Notes under the pieces: model-generated
Told to the model about the DNA's origin: nothing
Database searches by the model: none
Seen by the model: only the letters and a program-made list of their open reading frames with translations
NCBI GenBank assembly: GCA_963920765.1
Contig: OY987252.1
Coordinates: 2,527,966-2,591,965 of the forward strand
DNA: 64,000 bases
Direction: 5' to 3'
Source: Ulota crispa
Lineage: Eukaryota; Streptophyta; Bryopsida; Orthotrichales; Orthotrichaceae
Position numbers and translations under genes: made by a program
Shown here: positions 11,235-23,545 of the stretch, piece by piece
Position numbering within the stretch: position 1 is the stretch's first letter
Layout: every line of letters starts with the position of its first letter

Positions 11235-13566
11235 CGGGGGGCAATTTAAAATATAATGTGCACTGAAAACTAGATGAAACGCTGTGAACACTACTTTTTG
11301 AATTTTATGTTTGCATTTGAATTGTGAGTGTGAATGGTTCTAAAATGCATTTGGGTTCAAAAGTATAGTGTAATGTGTATGTGGTTTTTGAAGCAATTGG
11401 ATAGTAGGCTATATATGGTTAGAAGTTGCATAGCCAAAGTTAGTTACAAAAGTGAAGGGGTTTTTTCTTTTGGTATATAGGCTATGGACTTCTTGATGTT
11501 TTTTTGGAGCAGAATTTAGTATATGACTTCCCTTGCAATGTTTTTTGTTCTTTTGTATTCAGCTTTTTTATGCTTTATAATATGTATGCGCCCAATTTTA
11601 CCGATTGAAGAAGGCAATATTCTCTTTATGTTTGATTATCCCGGCTTGCGTGAAGCAAGGCCAATGTTGTTTGAGTGATCTGGTTTATTTATTATTGAAT
11701 TGGTTGATGCATTTGATTGATGTTTGTTGTGATTGAATTGAACTTTGATTGAAGGCAGTGGCCAACTGTGACTTAGTGTGTGAGCATACCAGATTATAGC
11801 CCAAGTGTAATTGTTTAATTATAGTCTGAGAGAGGCGAGGCAATAGTCTGAAGTAGATATTGATAGTTGATTAAGGCATTGGCCAATATGACTCAATGAA
11901 TGAGTGTAGTTGATTATAGCAAGAGAGTTTATTTGAGAAACCTGTGAGAGGTGTCTGAGGCTACAATTTGATTAAATAACCTCATTCATAAAAGCATAGG
12001 CTATAGCAAGAGCAAGGGTGTGCAACTTGCAAAGTTTAAGGCATTGGCAGTGTTTAAATATTTGTTTATAGAAGTTGAGGCTATACCCAAAGAGAGAGCA
12101 ACTCAGTGATTGAAAGCGTGGGGTAATAGCCAAATGCATACTCAATGAGTAAATGGAAATAAATAGAACATAGCCGGAGTTGTCATAGAAATTTTACTTG
12201 TGAAAGAAAAGGCTATGATCTGAAATGCTTGTTCATATTGTTTAAGTTAAGTCTATTGCCATTGATGGTGTCTCAGTGATTGAGAGCAAAATGCTATAGT
12301 CAGACCATATTTGAAAGTATATTCCTTGTTGTAACAAGATACAATTTTTAATTGAATATAGCCAAGGCAATTAGTAAGAGAGATTATACTTGAGAAAAGT
12401 ATCTAGACTATTGCTAGTTGATTAACAAAGATTATGAGAATGTTTTTAGATGAGAGTAATGCTGAAGGCAATTGACATAACCCTAATTGTAAAATACAAA
12501 ATATAAAAATAAGTAAAAGAAGTGAGATGCTTCTGAGAGGAATAGTTGTTGATTGTAATTGAAGTTGTGAGGTTATAGCTCGGATGGTTAAAATCTGAGA
12601 GAGGCTATAAACTAATTAATGTGATGCATGAGAATCAAGAAAGATGATGGCCATGATTTGAGGATGATACTTTGCATGTGCCTTTTACAAATGGAGCAAG
12701 AAGACAGCTTATAGCCAAAGCATGAAGCAAAAGACTATAGCACAAGCTCCTAATTATTGCAGAATACTGCAGAGTGAAAGCAAATGGCAATTGACAAATG
12801 ATATTGTTTATTCATATAGTGATACATGATAGTTTCTATGATAGAAATTGAAGTATTAGCTTATGGATTTAGTAATCTATGATAGAAACTGAATAGGCTA
12901 TTGACTGAATGGAATACATATTGACTGAATGATAGAATTAGGATGTTTATGATGATGTGAAAATCGTGGATCATTTAACCATGCAAATGATTAATTCTTT
13001 TCTGAATCCATTTTGAACTAGGCCATAGACGTGCTAAAAGTAGAAAAGGTTAAGGATAGAAATTAATTGAATTTGCTATGTATGGTTATTAATTACAAAA
13101 GACTAATGCATGGTTACTGATAGACAATTATTGCCAAACTATTGCCACATTGTGATGTTGATAACACACAATAACAAGACTATAGCCTTGGACTATTTGG
13201 CTACTTATCGTGACTATGGCCAATGACTATTACATGTGTTATTTGATGCATATTAATTCCCTTAATCCCATTTTTTCAATTCTTTGATAGTGATACAGCA
13301 TTTGCATGGGATTGCATATATGTTTAATGGATTGATGATTAGTAATTGAAATCCCTATGTGAGAGAGTAAATACAAACCCACTTACCCAATTCCTAAATA
13401 AAGATTCCTTTGTCATAACCTTTCATTATACTTCCTTAATTGCACATTATTTACCTTACATTTGACCTTAGATCTTATAACTTTAGCTATTTTAGACTTT
13501 CCCTGAACGAATTTGGTATTAGCTTGTCCTTGTGTTTTGCAAAGCTAGTCCCCAAATTATTACTAC
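11235..13566 (+). repeat. Long dispersed repeat, copy A
   Basis: This block matches, in reverse orientation, the block at 34254-36365. A shared order of landmarks runs from GTTTGCATTTGAA near 11310, through TGCGCCCAAT (11587) and CCGGCTTG, to GCTAGTC...AAATTATTACTACA at 13566. In the last block I counted 10 mismatches in about 97 bases by hand. Internally it carries a loosely periodic motif, GGCAATAGCC followed by CTCAGTGAxTGAG, every 100-150 bp. No protein frame is convincing. It could be an LTR-like or non-autonomous transposon unit, but neither end shows a clean TG...CA or inverted terminus. Confidence 0.65.
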
Positions 13567-13780
13567 AGATGCCAAACAATTGACGGGGAAATAATGCTGG
13601 CCGCTCTTGTAAACAAAAACCAGCATGTTGCAAGAGGGTAGATTCTTCCTTACTGAGTTTTGTACTTGATAAAATTGGCCAAACATCTGGGATAGGAAGC
13701 CAGTCTAGAACCTAACTTTGTTTTGAACCGTTCACACAACGTTGAATATCATCAGCACAAAACCAAAATTGTGCTAGAAC

Positions 13781-14086
13781 TTAGCGGCAAGAGTGAAAAT
13801 CCAATTTTTGGCCATGATATGTTGGAGCTAGAGTACCCTTGGAACCTCTCCCAACTTTTGCCAGACATTTGATGTTAGAACTATGTTTTTGGGCATAGCA
13901 CTTAGCAGCTAATTTGGGTTTTAGCCTTGCAATGTGCCATTTAGAAGTATCACAATTACTTTCATGTGGCATGGCTTCATAGGATGCTTTGAGAACCTTT
14001 GGCAGGGAACTTGGTCCACCTTCGTTGTCAAACATTGCAATAGTTGACCTCCTCTTTTGTGATAGCACAAGAAAGTACTTATCCTC
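13781..14086 (-). pseudogene. Exon-like fragment of an unidentified protein
   Basis: On the minus strand an acceptor-like TGTCAACAG precedes GAGGATAAG at 14086. The frame then stays open for about 100 codons to a stop at 13781-13783. The product starts EDKYFLVLSQKRRSTIAMF and has a basic second half with four Cys and several His residues. Composition is more coding-like than the neighbourhood. No partner exon was found nearby on either side, so it may be a captured or orphaned exon. The family is not recognised. Confidence 0.35.
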
Positions 14087-15289
14087 CTGTTGACATTAAA
14101 ATAGGCTTAAAACACCAACTAGATGACTCGTTTTTGTTCCACAGAGATTTAGTTTGTAGATCCTCAAGGTTGTCCAAAACAGGATGAAGAAATCTTCTAG
14201 GTAATTTGCAAACAGACACAACGCACATACACAAAGAGAAAAAGTAACCAGAAGATTCCTAGTCAACCAACAGGACTCCTAACTATCCTTCCTTTCCTCA
14301 CTAACGTTCCAAACTCTAGGAAGGAGTGGCCGATCCCTATACCTCTTCTAGATCCAGATGCCAAACACACACCACATTACAGAATTTTAGCCTCTATATC
14401 AGAGGGTTCTGTAATTTATAATTAAAGAAGGCGGCGTGAATTCCTACCCTTTGACAGTTTATAGTGAGTGAAGTATCACTAAACAAAACACCGACAAAAA
14501 ATACAAAGACAATAGGGTGCAATTACTCCCTCCCAGCCAGTCCGGAAATAGATCCAAACTAACAAGTCACGCATAGAACCCCTACAACCCCAACAATACT
14601 ACAATGACAAACCCTTCTTGACACAACTCTTGGTGCTAAGATGGTAACCAAATAATTAAAGGATCCCTGCTCCTTTGCTCACAATCACTCTTGGCAGTAG
14701 TGGAACCTCTCAATTGTTAGCTAGCATGCTTTGGGATTGTTATCTGGATGCATCCAACCTAAGACTAGCTATCCCTCACAAGAGTACCCGGATTGTAAAC
14801 CCAAACAGAAACTGCCCTTTAGTACACACAATTTTCTAACCACCTCCATACAGGCTCCAAAAACCAAATCAGACACAATTTGGGGTCACTTCCTTCTCCT
14901 CTTCCTCCAACACTCACATTCCCATACACAACATCCCAAGTGACCAATTCAAAACACTAAGATAAAAAAGCTTGGCTTGCATTAGGAGAATCAAAGATAC
15001 AAAATTAAATGAGGCACTAATCTCAATTTTGACTCAAACAACTAATCATGGGGAAACTCAAAAGTCTCCTTCTAAAAAGCTGTGGACTTGGGAATGACAG
15101 GTGTCATTACCTTTACCAAAAAATAGTGGTCCCCCTTTTAACCACAAAATCCCGAAAAAAGTGGATATGAGATCCTATAATCCTAGATCCGGGTGCTACA
15201 AGCACAATACCAGGAAGTAACTATAATTGTACTCCTAGTGCCTGCTCCCTTTATTCTATGTACCCTAGTTACATTAGTTAGCACTACTA
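14087..15289. other. Spacer without a recognisable gene
   Basis: This region is moderately GC-richer than the deep spacers. A small hairpin pairs ACATTACAGAATTTTAGCC with GGGTTCTGTAATTT at 14374-14420. It might hold the 3' part of the degenerate element whose long frame lies at 15290-17144, but no LTR pair, polypurine tract or enzyme frame could be identified. Confidence 0.4.
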
Positions 15290-17144
15290 CTAAATGATTG
15301 GGTCTTCTTCTTCTTCTAAGCCGTAGACACCACATCCGCATTGGCAACCTCTGACTTTGCACGTGCCCTTACCCTTGACAAGAACCTTACCTTTCTTCTT
15401 TTGGGTACTTTGAGTTGCAAGCCTGACTGCTTCCGGATCAGAGTCATTGGATGAATCTGATCCCTCCAAATCATTCAAAGACTCTGAAGTCTCTCCATCA
15501 CTTGCTATTGCCTCAGCAAAAGAGTCATCCGGAATATCAATCTTGATTGGAGATGCCATGCTCTTGTCCAAAGAAAAGAACTCCCTTGCACGCTTGGCCG
15601 TCGTCTTCCTCTTCAACGGACTAGGCATATGTTTCAAAGCCTGCTCCTCCAGTGTTGTGGGATCTTGACTTTGATCCTGAAATCCGGGTGCTGACTTCTC
15701 CTCTTTGGAATCCACATCAATCTTGTTGGGTAGACAACCAGACGTTGTAGTCGTCACTTCCTCCATCCTTTTTGGTGTAGTTGGCTTTGACAATCGCACT
15801 ATAAGAGACTTTCGAGTGGGTGTAGCATCCTTGCCTTGCTTGGATCCTTCACCTACACCCTGGCGGGTTTTAATACTTGCCAGGATGGTCCTCATCTCCA
15901 ACAATATCACCTCCATCGTTTCTCTGTACTCCACCATCAATGAAACCACCTTGGCCCCAATCTGCAACCTTGCCTTCAAGGCTTCCGCCTCATAGAGCTT
16001 TGCTTTGGTCACCACGCCGCCCGGATTCCCGACAAAGCGCATGAGCTTAGCAATCTCCATGTTGGCCTTGCAAGCCGCCTTGTCTCCTTCACTCTCCTCT
16101 TTCAACTTGCCCTATAGATCCTTCACCTGCCAAGCCAACTCATCCACCTCCAATTGCCTTGAGGTTTTGAGTTTAATTAAACTCTTCACCTTGACAATCA
16201 TGTCTTTTGGTGTAGCCCCTCCCAGGAGCTTGTGCATGTTGTGGTTATGCTATTGGTGGATGCGTATCACCCGCTGGACCTCTCCCAGGTCCTTCACAAT
16301 TCCGGGGATAAGGTCCGGCTTAAACCTTTCTAGGCCTACCGCTTCGGGCACCTCTGACAACGCAACAATTTCCTTCCTCTTACTACGAACTTCTTTGGTT
16401 ACCTCTACATCCGGTGACTCCTCATCCAAGTATTCCTCACCTTCTTCCTATCTCAATTTTGATTTTGGGGTAATATTGTTAACCCTCATTACCTCCGCCT
16501 TTTTTCGTTTGAGGTTTTCTTTGTTTCTCAACAAATTGTGGTAAGATTAGAGATGGAAGAGTAAAGGGGAGAAGCCCGGAAGGCTTGGTGTTTCCTAATG
16601 CCTTGACTAACCTATCCATTAAGTTTCAGATCACTAATCCCCAGTTCATCGGCCACTCTCTTGACAGTGCACCCAAGATGGTGTTGGCAAAGGTGAGTGT
16701 AAGATAGGTAGGGCGCTTGGGAAGCAAGATTGGGATCAGGAACTCTAGGACTCCTCTCTCCCTCTAGATTTTACAATCCGAGACGGAGTGACCATTCTTA
16801 CTATGAGGTATGTTAGAGAATTTCTCCTCAGCAAACTTGTCCATCCAAGTAGCTAATCCGCTCCTCTTCCGATTAAACCAGTAAACCTTACTCCAAACCT
16901 TGGGAGTCCAACTATCCAGGTTAGCTCTCATGCCATCAAGCCACCCACTAGAGGGTTTCCTCAGCAACTCCCTCACAATCTCTTCATCCCTCAAATTCCA
17001 GGGTACTAGGATCAACCCCTGGCATCCCATCTTCTTCTAATTCTCCTCTAGGTTTGCTCTCTCCGTAGGATCCTGGGGTATGCCCAAACAAACCGATCTA
17101 CGAGCTTTTGTAACCGGAGCCGTGTCCTGTCTGGTCCTTCCCAT
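15290..17144 (-). pseudogene. Long decayed unknown protein, gag-like in style
   Basis: Starting from ATG 17144-17142 (MGRTRQDTAPV), the minus-strand translation stays protein-like for about 610 codons down to a stop at 15290-15292. It is interrupted by TAG at 17037, 16764, 16448, 16250 and 16112, TGA at 16626 and one frameshift near 16500-16540. The last 271 codons are uninterrupted. The N-terminal third is mixed and Trp-rich (WLDGMRANLDSWTPKVW), the middle is Leu/Lys-rich with coiled-coil character, and the C-terminus is acidic/Ser-rich with a short basic Lys run and a CQCGCG cluster before EEEEDPII. The layout suggests a structural protein of a plant retroelement or other transposon, but no zinc knuckle, protease or polymerase is present. 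The family is not recognised. Confidence 0.6.
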
Positions 17145-18388
17145 CGTTCTTGACACTCATGACACAAGAACTAGGAAGAACTACAACCTGGACTACCGCG
17201 GAGCCAATCTCACAGAAGCTCTCAAGAGGGGAAGGAAGAGAATGAAGCGTGAATGGGATAGAAGGAAGGGAAGAATAAGAAATGGATGGAGAGGGCCGTT
17301 CTTGCCTAACCTCCCTCCTAGTTACTACCCAAAATAATGATTTGGGCCGTTTAAGAGACTGTTGCACCTAATCATTAAATATTAGAACCGTTTTTAGAAT
17401 CCGTTTGAGGTTCCAATAGGGTCATTAGTACTCGGCGTACTTCTAATTATTTTTGGTACTGTTCACACTGCCCCTAATCCGTAACTCTAGGTTCTGATCC
17501 TAAATTCCCGAATGAGAATCTAGTCAAATCAAGAACTAGAAGGTTCCTTCTTAATTGTTTTATCTAATTCGGACTGGGTGTAATACACTAATCTGATTCA
17601 TTTATTTAATTTCATGTTTCCGGATCAAGAAAACAAAAAGATTTAACAAAAGAGGTTAGCTTATATATATAGTAAGGAAATAGCCCTCTTTTCCTGACTT
17701 ATGGATTGCCACACCAAGGTTGCAAAACAATCCAAAGAAATGAACATTAAGATGGTGAAAATAGGGAAAACAATGAAAGAAATGGGCTAGTTAAAGCGCA
17801 GTTGTATCCTAGAAATAACTCAGCTGTAAAAAATCACATTAACAATTGCAACGCAACTCTATCACAATTGATTTAATGAAATGCATTCACACCCATCTAG
17901 AACTAGATTTTTGTAGTAGAGAACATGGCCCAGGGCAGCAAAATGGAAGGAAAAAATTCACATAAACAAGAACTGGAAAAATTAATAAAACTAAAATTGG
18001 TGTACTTGTGTGCTAGTTGTGTTTGAGTAGGGCTATAGTAGTATCATGAACCCATTTTTGACTACAGTATGACTATACTAGATTACATAAGCCACATTAG
18101 TAGTTTACATCCAAAAAATGACAGGAAATAAATGATGAAAACGTCTACATCCCTTGTAGTTGTCACCTTGATTTTTGTAGTTGTATATGCAACTGCAATA
18201 TGACTACGTCCAATTGCAGTACAACAATGTACATTTGCTATACAATTGGATACCTTCCATGTCAACTTTTTGGCAAGTAAATTGTTTTTTCCCTAGTCAC
18301 TGCATTCTCCTGCAATTATGCCAGACGTGGTAGTTGGGAGGTAATAGTTGTTTATACCCTCATATCCTTCTAGCGGCTGTATACGGTC
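17145..18388. other. Spacer, probably 5' flank of the 15290-17144 relic
   Basis: The first 200 bases contain GA-rich sequence on the plus strand and a short minus-strand frame that overlaps the relic start; it looks like a leader rather than a gene. Beyond 17340 nothing coding is seen. Fragments of the word GTAGTTGTAT and CAATTGCAGT recur near 18000-18260. Confidence 0.35.
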
Positions 18389-18478
18389 CGCATCCACATA
18401 CTTGCAATTGTGGTTGAGTTTGGCATCAACAGTGCTGAAGTGCAAAACTCAACCACACTTGCAAATATGTGAATGGGA
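18389..18478. repeat. Inverted repeat with 32-36 bp arms
   Basis: The left arm CCACATACTTGCAATTGTGG... through GTTGAGTTTGGCA is matched by the right arm TGCAAAACTCAACCACACTT... through ATGTG, with a loop of about 15 bp. The arms differ at a few positions. It is MITE-like in size, but no terminal signature or flanking duplication is evident. Confidence 0.5.
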
Positions 18479-18656
18479 GAATTGGATAGCTAATCCCAGT
18501 GAGCTTTATATATTGACAAAATTTTGCCCACAACCCTAAAACCAACCATTGATTGCAGTTGCCAAAACCCTCACATCAGCATCAGCCAACACAATTGCAA
18601 TTTGCGATCTTTTACATTTTCTTGGCTTTCATGGCCTCAAGTGCAAAGCAACTCTT

Positions 18657-18870
18657 AACCCCTGAAGGACCATAAGACCACTAACCCATTGGGAATTTGG
18701 GAAGGACATATGGGATTTTGGACATGTACTTGGAACTAAACTATTTTTTGTGGTTATTTTACACATTGATGAAAGATGGGAGAATTTGGAGATCTATGTG
18801 GACATCTAACTTTTTGTTCCTTCAAACATTTATTGAAGAAATTAAGCTTATGCATGAATTTTTTAGGCTG
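18657..18870 (+). mobile_element. Half copy of the CCCTAAAGGACC-ended family
   Basis: The segment starts AACCCCTGAAGGACCATAAG and then follows the left arm of the foldback at 30936. Shared landmarks are GGGATTTTGGACATGTACTT, GAAAGATGGGAGAATTTGGA, GACATCTAAC and ATTTATTGAAGAAATTA. It stops where an unrelated 25-bp tandem repeat begins at 18878. No matching right arm is found downstream. Confidence 0.5.
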
Positions 18871-18877
18871 TTGAGAC

Positions 18878-18981
18878 AAGCCGTCCAACCAAGGCGTCAC
18901 CCTAAGCTGTCCATCTGGTTGTCCAACTAAGCCGTCTATGTGGTAGTCCAACCAGGCCATCCATCTAGCCGTCCACCCCGA
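18878..18981. repeat. Four-copy 25-26 bp tandem repeat
   Basis: Four units of the form AAGCCGTCCAACCAAGGCGT, each ending in a GTCCAACC-like word, follow one another. They are GC-rich compared with both flanks and degenerate at about a quarter of positions. Palindromes centred on TCTAGA lie just downstream at 19147-19182. Confidence 0.6.
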
Positions 18982-19219
18982 CAATGAACGTGGAGTCGCG
19001 GACCGTTGACCCGTTTATCCAACGAGGTATTTTGTCAGTTGAAACTATCCAACTTGGGCAATACAACGTCTGTTCAAGGGATTTTTCATCCACTGTCAAC
19101 GGTTCTATTGATGGATTTCATCCTGACAAACGCTCAGGGTGGATCTTGACATCTAGATGGACATCCAGACGTCTAGATGTGACGTGACAAGGACAACCTT
19201 GTCCAGGGGTAAAATCCCG

Positions 19220-20385
19220 CCAAAATTATAGATATAGTATTTAGAGTTACCAGAGCGCCTTGACAAATTTCAAAAGATTCTAATAACAACAAGGCCCCAA
19301 ACAACAAGTGCCAGCTAAAACCAAGAATTTACGTAACAACAAATTGCAAAATATCAACCATCTAGAGTTTAGTTGACAAAAGCAAGGAGTGCTTTTTAGC
19401 TCCCCCAACAACTTCAAAAGACCTCGGGAAGTCAATTTCATAAAATGGAATGAACTCCCTATTTTGGATTTTTCATCCATCCGCCGTTAACCATTCCATT
19501 GAAATTCTGAATGAGCTATAGCTTGGAATTGGAATTATGAACAACCAAAATCAACTATTTTGGGGCACAAAATCCAATGGCAGCATTTATTTGTAATTTG
19601 GAGCTATTCTCTAAAAGTTAGCCTTTTACATCCAATAATTATTATTTTTAGCTATTTTTGACTATTTAGGATAGAATTAGGGAACTTTTTGAAATATCAA
19701 GAGGTAAATTCAAGGAGAGGGCATTCAAATAAAAGAGCCCCTCCCCTCTCCCAATCCACCCCTATTAGTTGTAAGGAGCCTCTTGTTATTGTGTTCAAGT
19801 TTTTGAATCTTTTGGAATACAAATTTTAGTTTACTTTTGTATCCACAGTGTTTTTAGAGCCTTTTTTGATGTTGTGGTTATAGAAGTTGGCCTTGAAGGA
19901 CCTTGGGGTCCCTTCAAGGCAATAGAAGTGTATTTCTTTTTGTGTTTTCTTTTGTTAGCCTTGTACAAACTAGTCTAGTGCAAGTTAGGCCCTAACTTCT
20001 TCCTCCTTTCTCTTTTTTATGTTATCGTTTACATACTAATCCATCTAGAGCCAATTAGGCACTGGCATTTATTCTTATTCTCTTTGTTTTTTTAATTTTA
20101 GAGTCATACTAACCCTAGAGAAATCTTGGCCATGACTAGCGATGCCGCTGTCCAAGATTCCCTAGAGTCCATGTTTAGAGTCTTTCTTTTGTGTTACTAA
20201 ACTGGTCCAAGACAGGGCTAAATTGCCCTGGCAAATTCTAGTGTTTGTTTTCTTTTCTTTTCTTGTTATGTCAGTTAGGATTGGTCTAATTTGACTTGGC
20301 CAAAGTCAGCAAATTAAATTTTCATCTTCCTAGTTGATTTTTGTGTGTTGGAACTTCCTGGCTCCAAATCCTTCTTTACCTTATA
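19220..20385. other. Spacer without a recognisable gene
   Basis: AT-rich DNA with only short frames. A small perfect hairpin, CCTTGAAGGACC paired with GGTCCCTTCAAGG, lies at 19893-19920. Nothing else is supported. Confidence 0.5.
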
Positions 20386-20618
20386 ACACCATATTCATTA
20401 ATATGAGAGTTTTCCATTGAAATGAGAGTTTTACATTGAAATGAGAGGCAATTTAAAGAAAACTTAATGAAAAGATTTATGTCAATTTAGCTAAAATTGA
20501 AAGGTTTTATGTCAATTGAGCTTGAAACTCTCATTTTAATGGAAATTGCTGATTTAAGTCAAGAACAACATGATTATTTTGAGAGGTCCCCAATCTCTCA
20601 TTTTAATAAATATGGTGT
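20386..20618. mobile_element. Short element with ACACCATATT ends
   Basis: The left end reads ACACCATATTCATTAATATG and the right end, inward on the minus strand, reads ACACCATATTTATTAAAATG. The two termini match over about 24 bases to the word GAGAG. The 233-bp interior carries extra ATGAGAG words and no frame. The terminus is shared with elements at 41903 and 60177. Adjacent bases do not form a clear duplication. Confidence 0.55.
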
Positions 20619-23088
20619 TTTATTCACTTGATCATTTACCAAAACTTAGTTTGGTCCATATTCAAGCTTTCAAAACCCACTAGAAAGCACAAGGGGGCTG
20701 AAGTTTTGGGTTTGAGCAAGGGCTGTGAGCCTTGGACTAGCAAGGGGAGCTGGCGAGGTCCAAAAATTGTATTGGAGCAAGGGCCAGCAACAACCAAAAG
20801 CCCCAAATTCAGAGTTGGAATCTTGTGACCGTGTTGGGGAGCAAGCCTGGGGTTCCACGTGGATGAGGAAGAGAGCTACAACAACAGCAGGGATCCATGG
20901 TTACGGTGGCACAAGAGAATCTTTTGCAGTAGGACCAGCAGCTACAACTACATTAGCAATGAGGGTCGCACAAGCAGGAGTTGGCATCATGCAAGGAGCC
21001 ATCAAGCTAGAGCATTGAGGCTTGAGGGCCGGGATTGAGGTGGCATCGACCAAAGGCCGCAACTCTAGGGTCTTGTTGAACTGCAATAATTTTATGGCCG
21101 AGAGCTCTAGGGCCCTAGTTCATAACTAAATATACAAAATCAAGGCCAGGCCAGGCCTTGAAAAACAAAAGAAAAGAAGAGCTGGGCTAGGGGCCAGGGT
21201 TAAGAATTTAGAATTATACTCTTGCCTTTGTTTCTATCTAATTTCCTCTATCCTCTCTTTTTGCTCACAATAAAAAGAAAGAGATATTACAACAAAACCT
21301 AAGTTGGTTTCTTTTTCTCTCAAAATCGTTTCACTCATCTAAAATCAAAGCAAAGAGAGAGAGGTAGAGAGAGAGCAAGTAAGAGAGCTCACACACACAA
21401 ACATTGACATACAATTGAAGTGAGTGAGGAGAAAAATGAATCCTTAGAAGGGAGGAGAAGACAAGAAGGGATTTACGTAAAAGAAGATCATTGACTTTCC
21501 TGTTTTTCTTCTTTCACTCATAAACACCCCTTCCATGACGTCATGCTTCATTGACTATGCTAGCTAGAGGATAGGGGGTGCTCGCGTCTTTTTGCTACAG
21601 GAAAAGACAAGGGTGTTATGTTTTATTAACTGTTAGCTTTTAAAAATTGATTACAACACAACAAAAAACTATCTTAGCAATTAAAAGATCTAATAAAAAA
21701 AAATTTAAAAAGAGGATACAAGACAAAAGAGGATCTAGGAGAAGAGAGTGTAAAAGTTAGAGTAATGCACAAGGGAATTGTTGGATGATCTGACCTACAA
21801 TATTGGCAATGGAAGTAGTGCTTGACTCCAACAAGGGCTCTGCACCCCACACAAACAAGGTATGATGATCCAGCCCTCCATTTTTTCTCTATTTTTTGGT
21901 TTGACAAATTAAACTCTACTTGCAAAATATCCACTTGCGTACTTTTTACTTCTCCATTCTATCTAGTTAGTTTAAAAACAAACAAAAAACATAAAAAAGA
22001 TTCATTGCTTGGAAGGCATTTCTAGATTGGACATTTACAATGCATTTTTGTCCTTTCTTGTTTTTCCATTTACTCCTAGAACTTGGTTGTGTTTTGCACT
22101 TATCCTAGGGGGGGTTTTGGAGCACTTCCAAGTTGGTCACAATTAGGAGTGTTGCTACCTTGAACTTCTCAAACGTATTTTTTTGGTAGCATCAAGTCTT
22201 GTATAAGGACAAAAGTTAGGATAGTTGTATGCTTATGTTCAAGGCACAAAGCTATTTTTGACACTCTTATGTTAGTGTTCTTACCAATTAAATTGTTTTG
22301 AAGCGCCTCTATTTAAGCAATTTTATATTTGAAAGATCATATACACTTTCAAAGAAAGAATGCTATGGAATCCACAAAGTTGGTACTTGGCCTAAATAGA
22401 TTTAGTACTTCTCCTCCTTCTTGTGGACTTTGGAATTATAATTTAAGTTGAAAAAGTAATAATCAAAAAGAGTTTTCAAGTGTGCTTGAAGCAAGTTTGA
22501 GATCCCATCAAGCCTACACCAACTATATTTTCTCACATTTTGATTTTATACATAAAAGTGAACTACAAAAAACTAAAAGTACAAATGATTTTCAAGCATG
22601 CTTGATGTAGAAGATGACAATAGTGCAATTGCTAATTTTCCATAATTATCAATTTCCATTCTAAAAAATTCATCAACTTTATAAACTAAACTAGATTCTA
22701 AATCTTTCTTCAATATCCTTGGCAAGGTTTTAACCTAGCATTGCCACTAACTAGTTTAGGGCTAGGGATGAACAAATCATTTTTTTCCCTTCATATGTTG
22801 CTCATAAAAAGAATAAAATGATAGCAAAGAACACTAGAAAAGTACAGGTGGATGAAGGAAGACATGATTGCTAAAGTGGCATGCATGAATCCCAAACATG
22901 CAAGAATCTTAAACTTTTCCACCCACTTACTCAAAAAATGTTCTCCACTATCATTTCTTTTCTTTTTATGGGAAACATATAAAGAAAAAAAATGATCTGC
23001 AAATGCATATGAAATATACAATCCTAGTGTTTTTATACACAAAGTATAAGTAAAAGTGCTTTAAGTTTAGTAAGTGTATTAATAAAAT
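20619..23088. other. Spacer with a GA microsatellite
   Basis: Between 20680 and 21160 the DNA is GC-richer, but open frames on both strands are short and compete with each other. A GA-rich microsatellite runs from about 21341 to 21395 and is followed by a short CA run. The rest is AT-rich and featureless. Confidence 0.45.
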
Positions 23089-23089
23089 A

Positions 23090-23545
23090 GATAAAAAATA
23101 GAAAAAATTATAAGTGCTTTAATTTGAATGAACATGTAAATAAATAAAAAATTTCTAAACGTAAAGTCAAAGAAACAAAAGAAACTCATAAAAATAGAAA
23201 TATAGACGCAAGTGTGTGGCCTTGCCATGTAACCTTTTGACACCAAAATTGCCAAAATGCAGCTAAAAAAATAATAGGAAACCTTTAAAGCGAAATAAAA
23301 GAAAAAAAGTAATAAAATAGAAATAGAGAGGTAAGTGTGTACCATTCACATGTCACTTTGTGACACCAAAATTGCCAAAATCCAGCTAAGTATAAGCACT
23401 TTAATTTTAATAAGTATATAAATAAAATAGGAAACTTCTAAAGTAAAGTAAAATAAACAAAAAAGTAAAAAAATAGAAATAGAGAGGTAAGTGAGTAGCC
23501 TTGCAATGTCACTTTTTGACAACCAAACAGCCAAAATCTAGCTTT
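23090..23545. repeat. Three-copy degenerate tandem repeat
   Basis: The anchor GACACCAAAATTGCCAAAAT, followed by CAGCT, recurs at 23239, 23362 and, more diverged, 23518, giving units of 123 and 156 bp. Each anchor is preceded by AATAGAAATAGAGAGGTAAG. The longer unit carries an extra TATAAGCACTTTAATTTTAA block that is also seen before the first unit. Confidence 0.65.
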
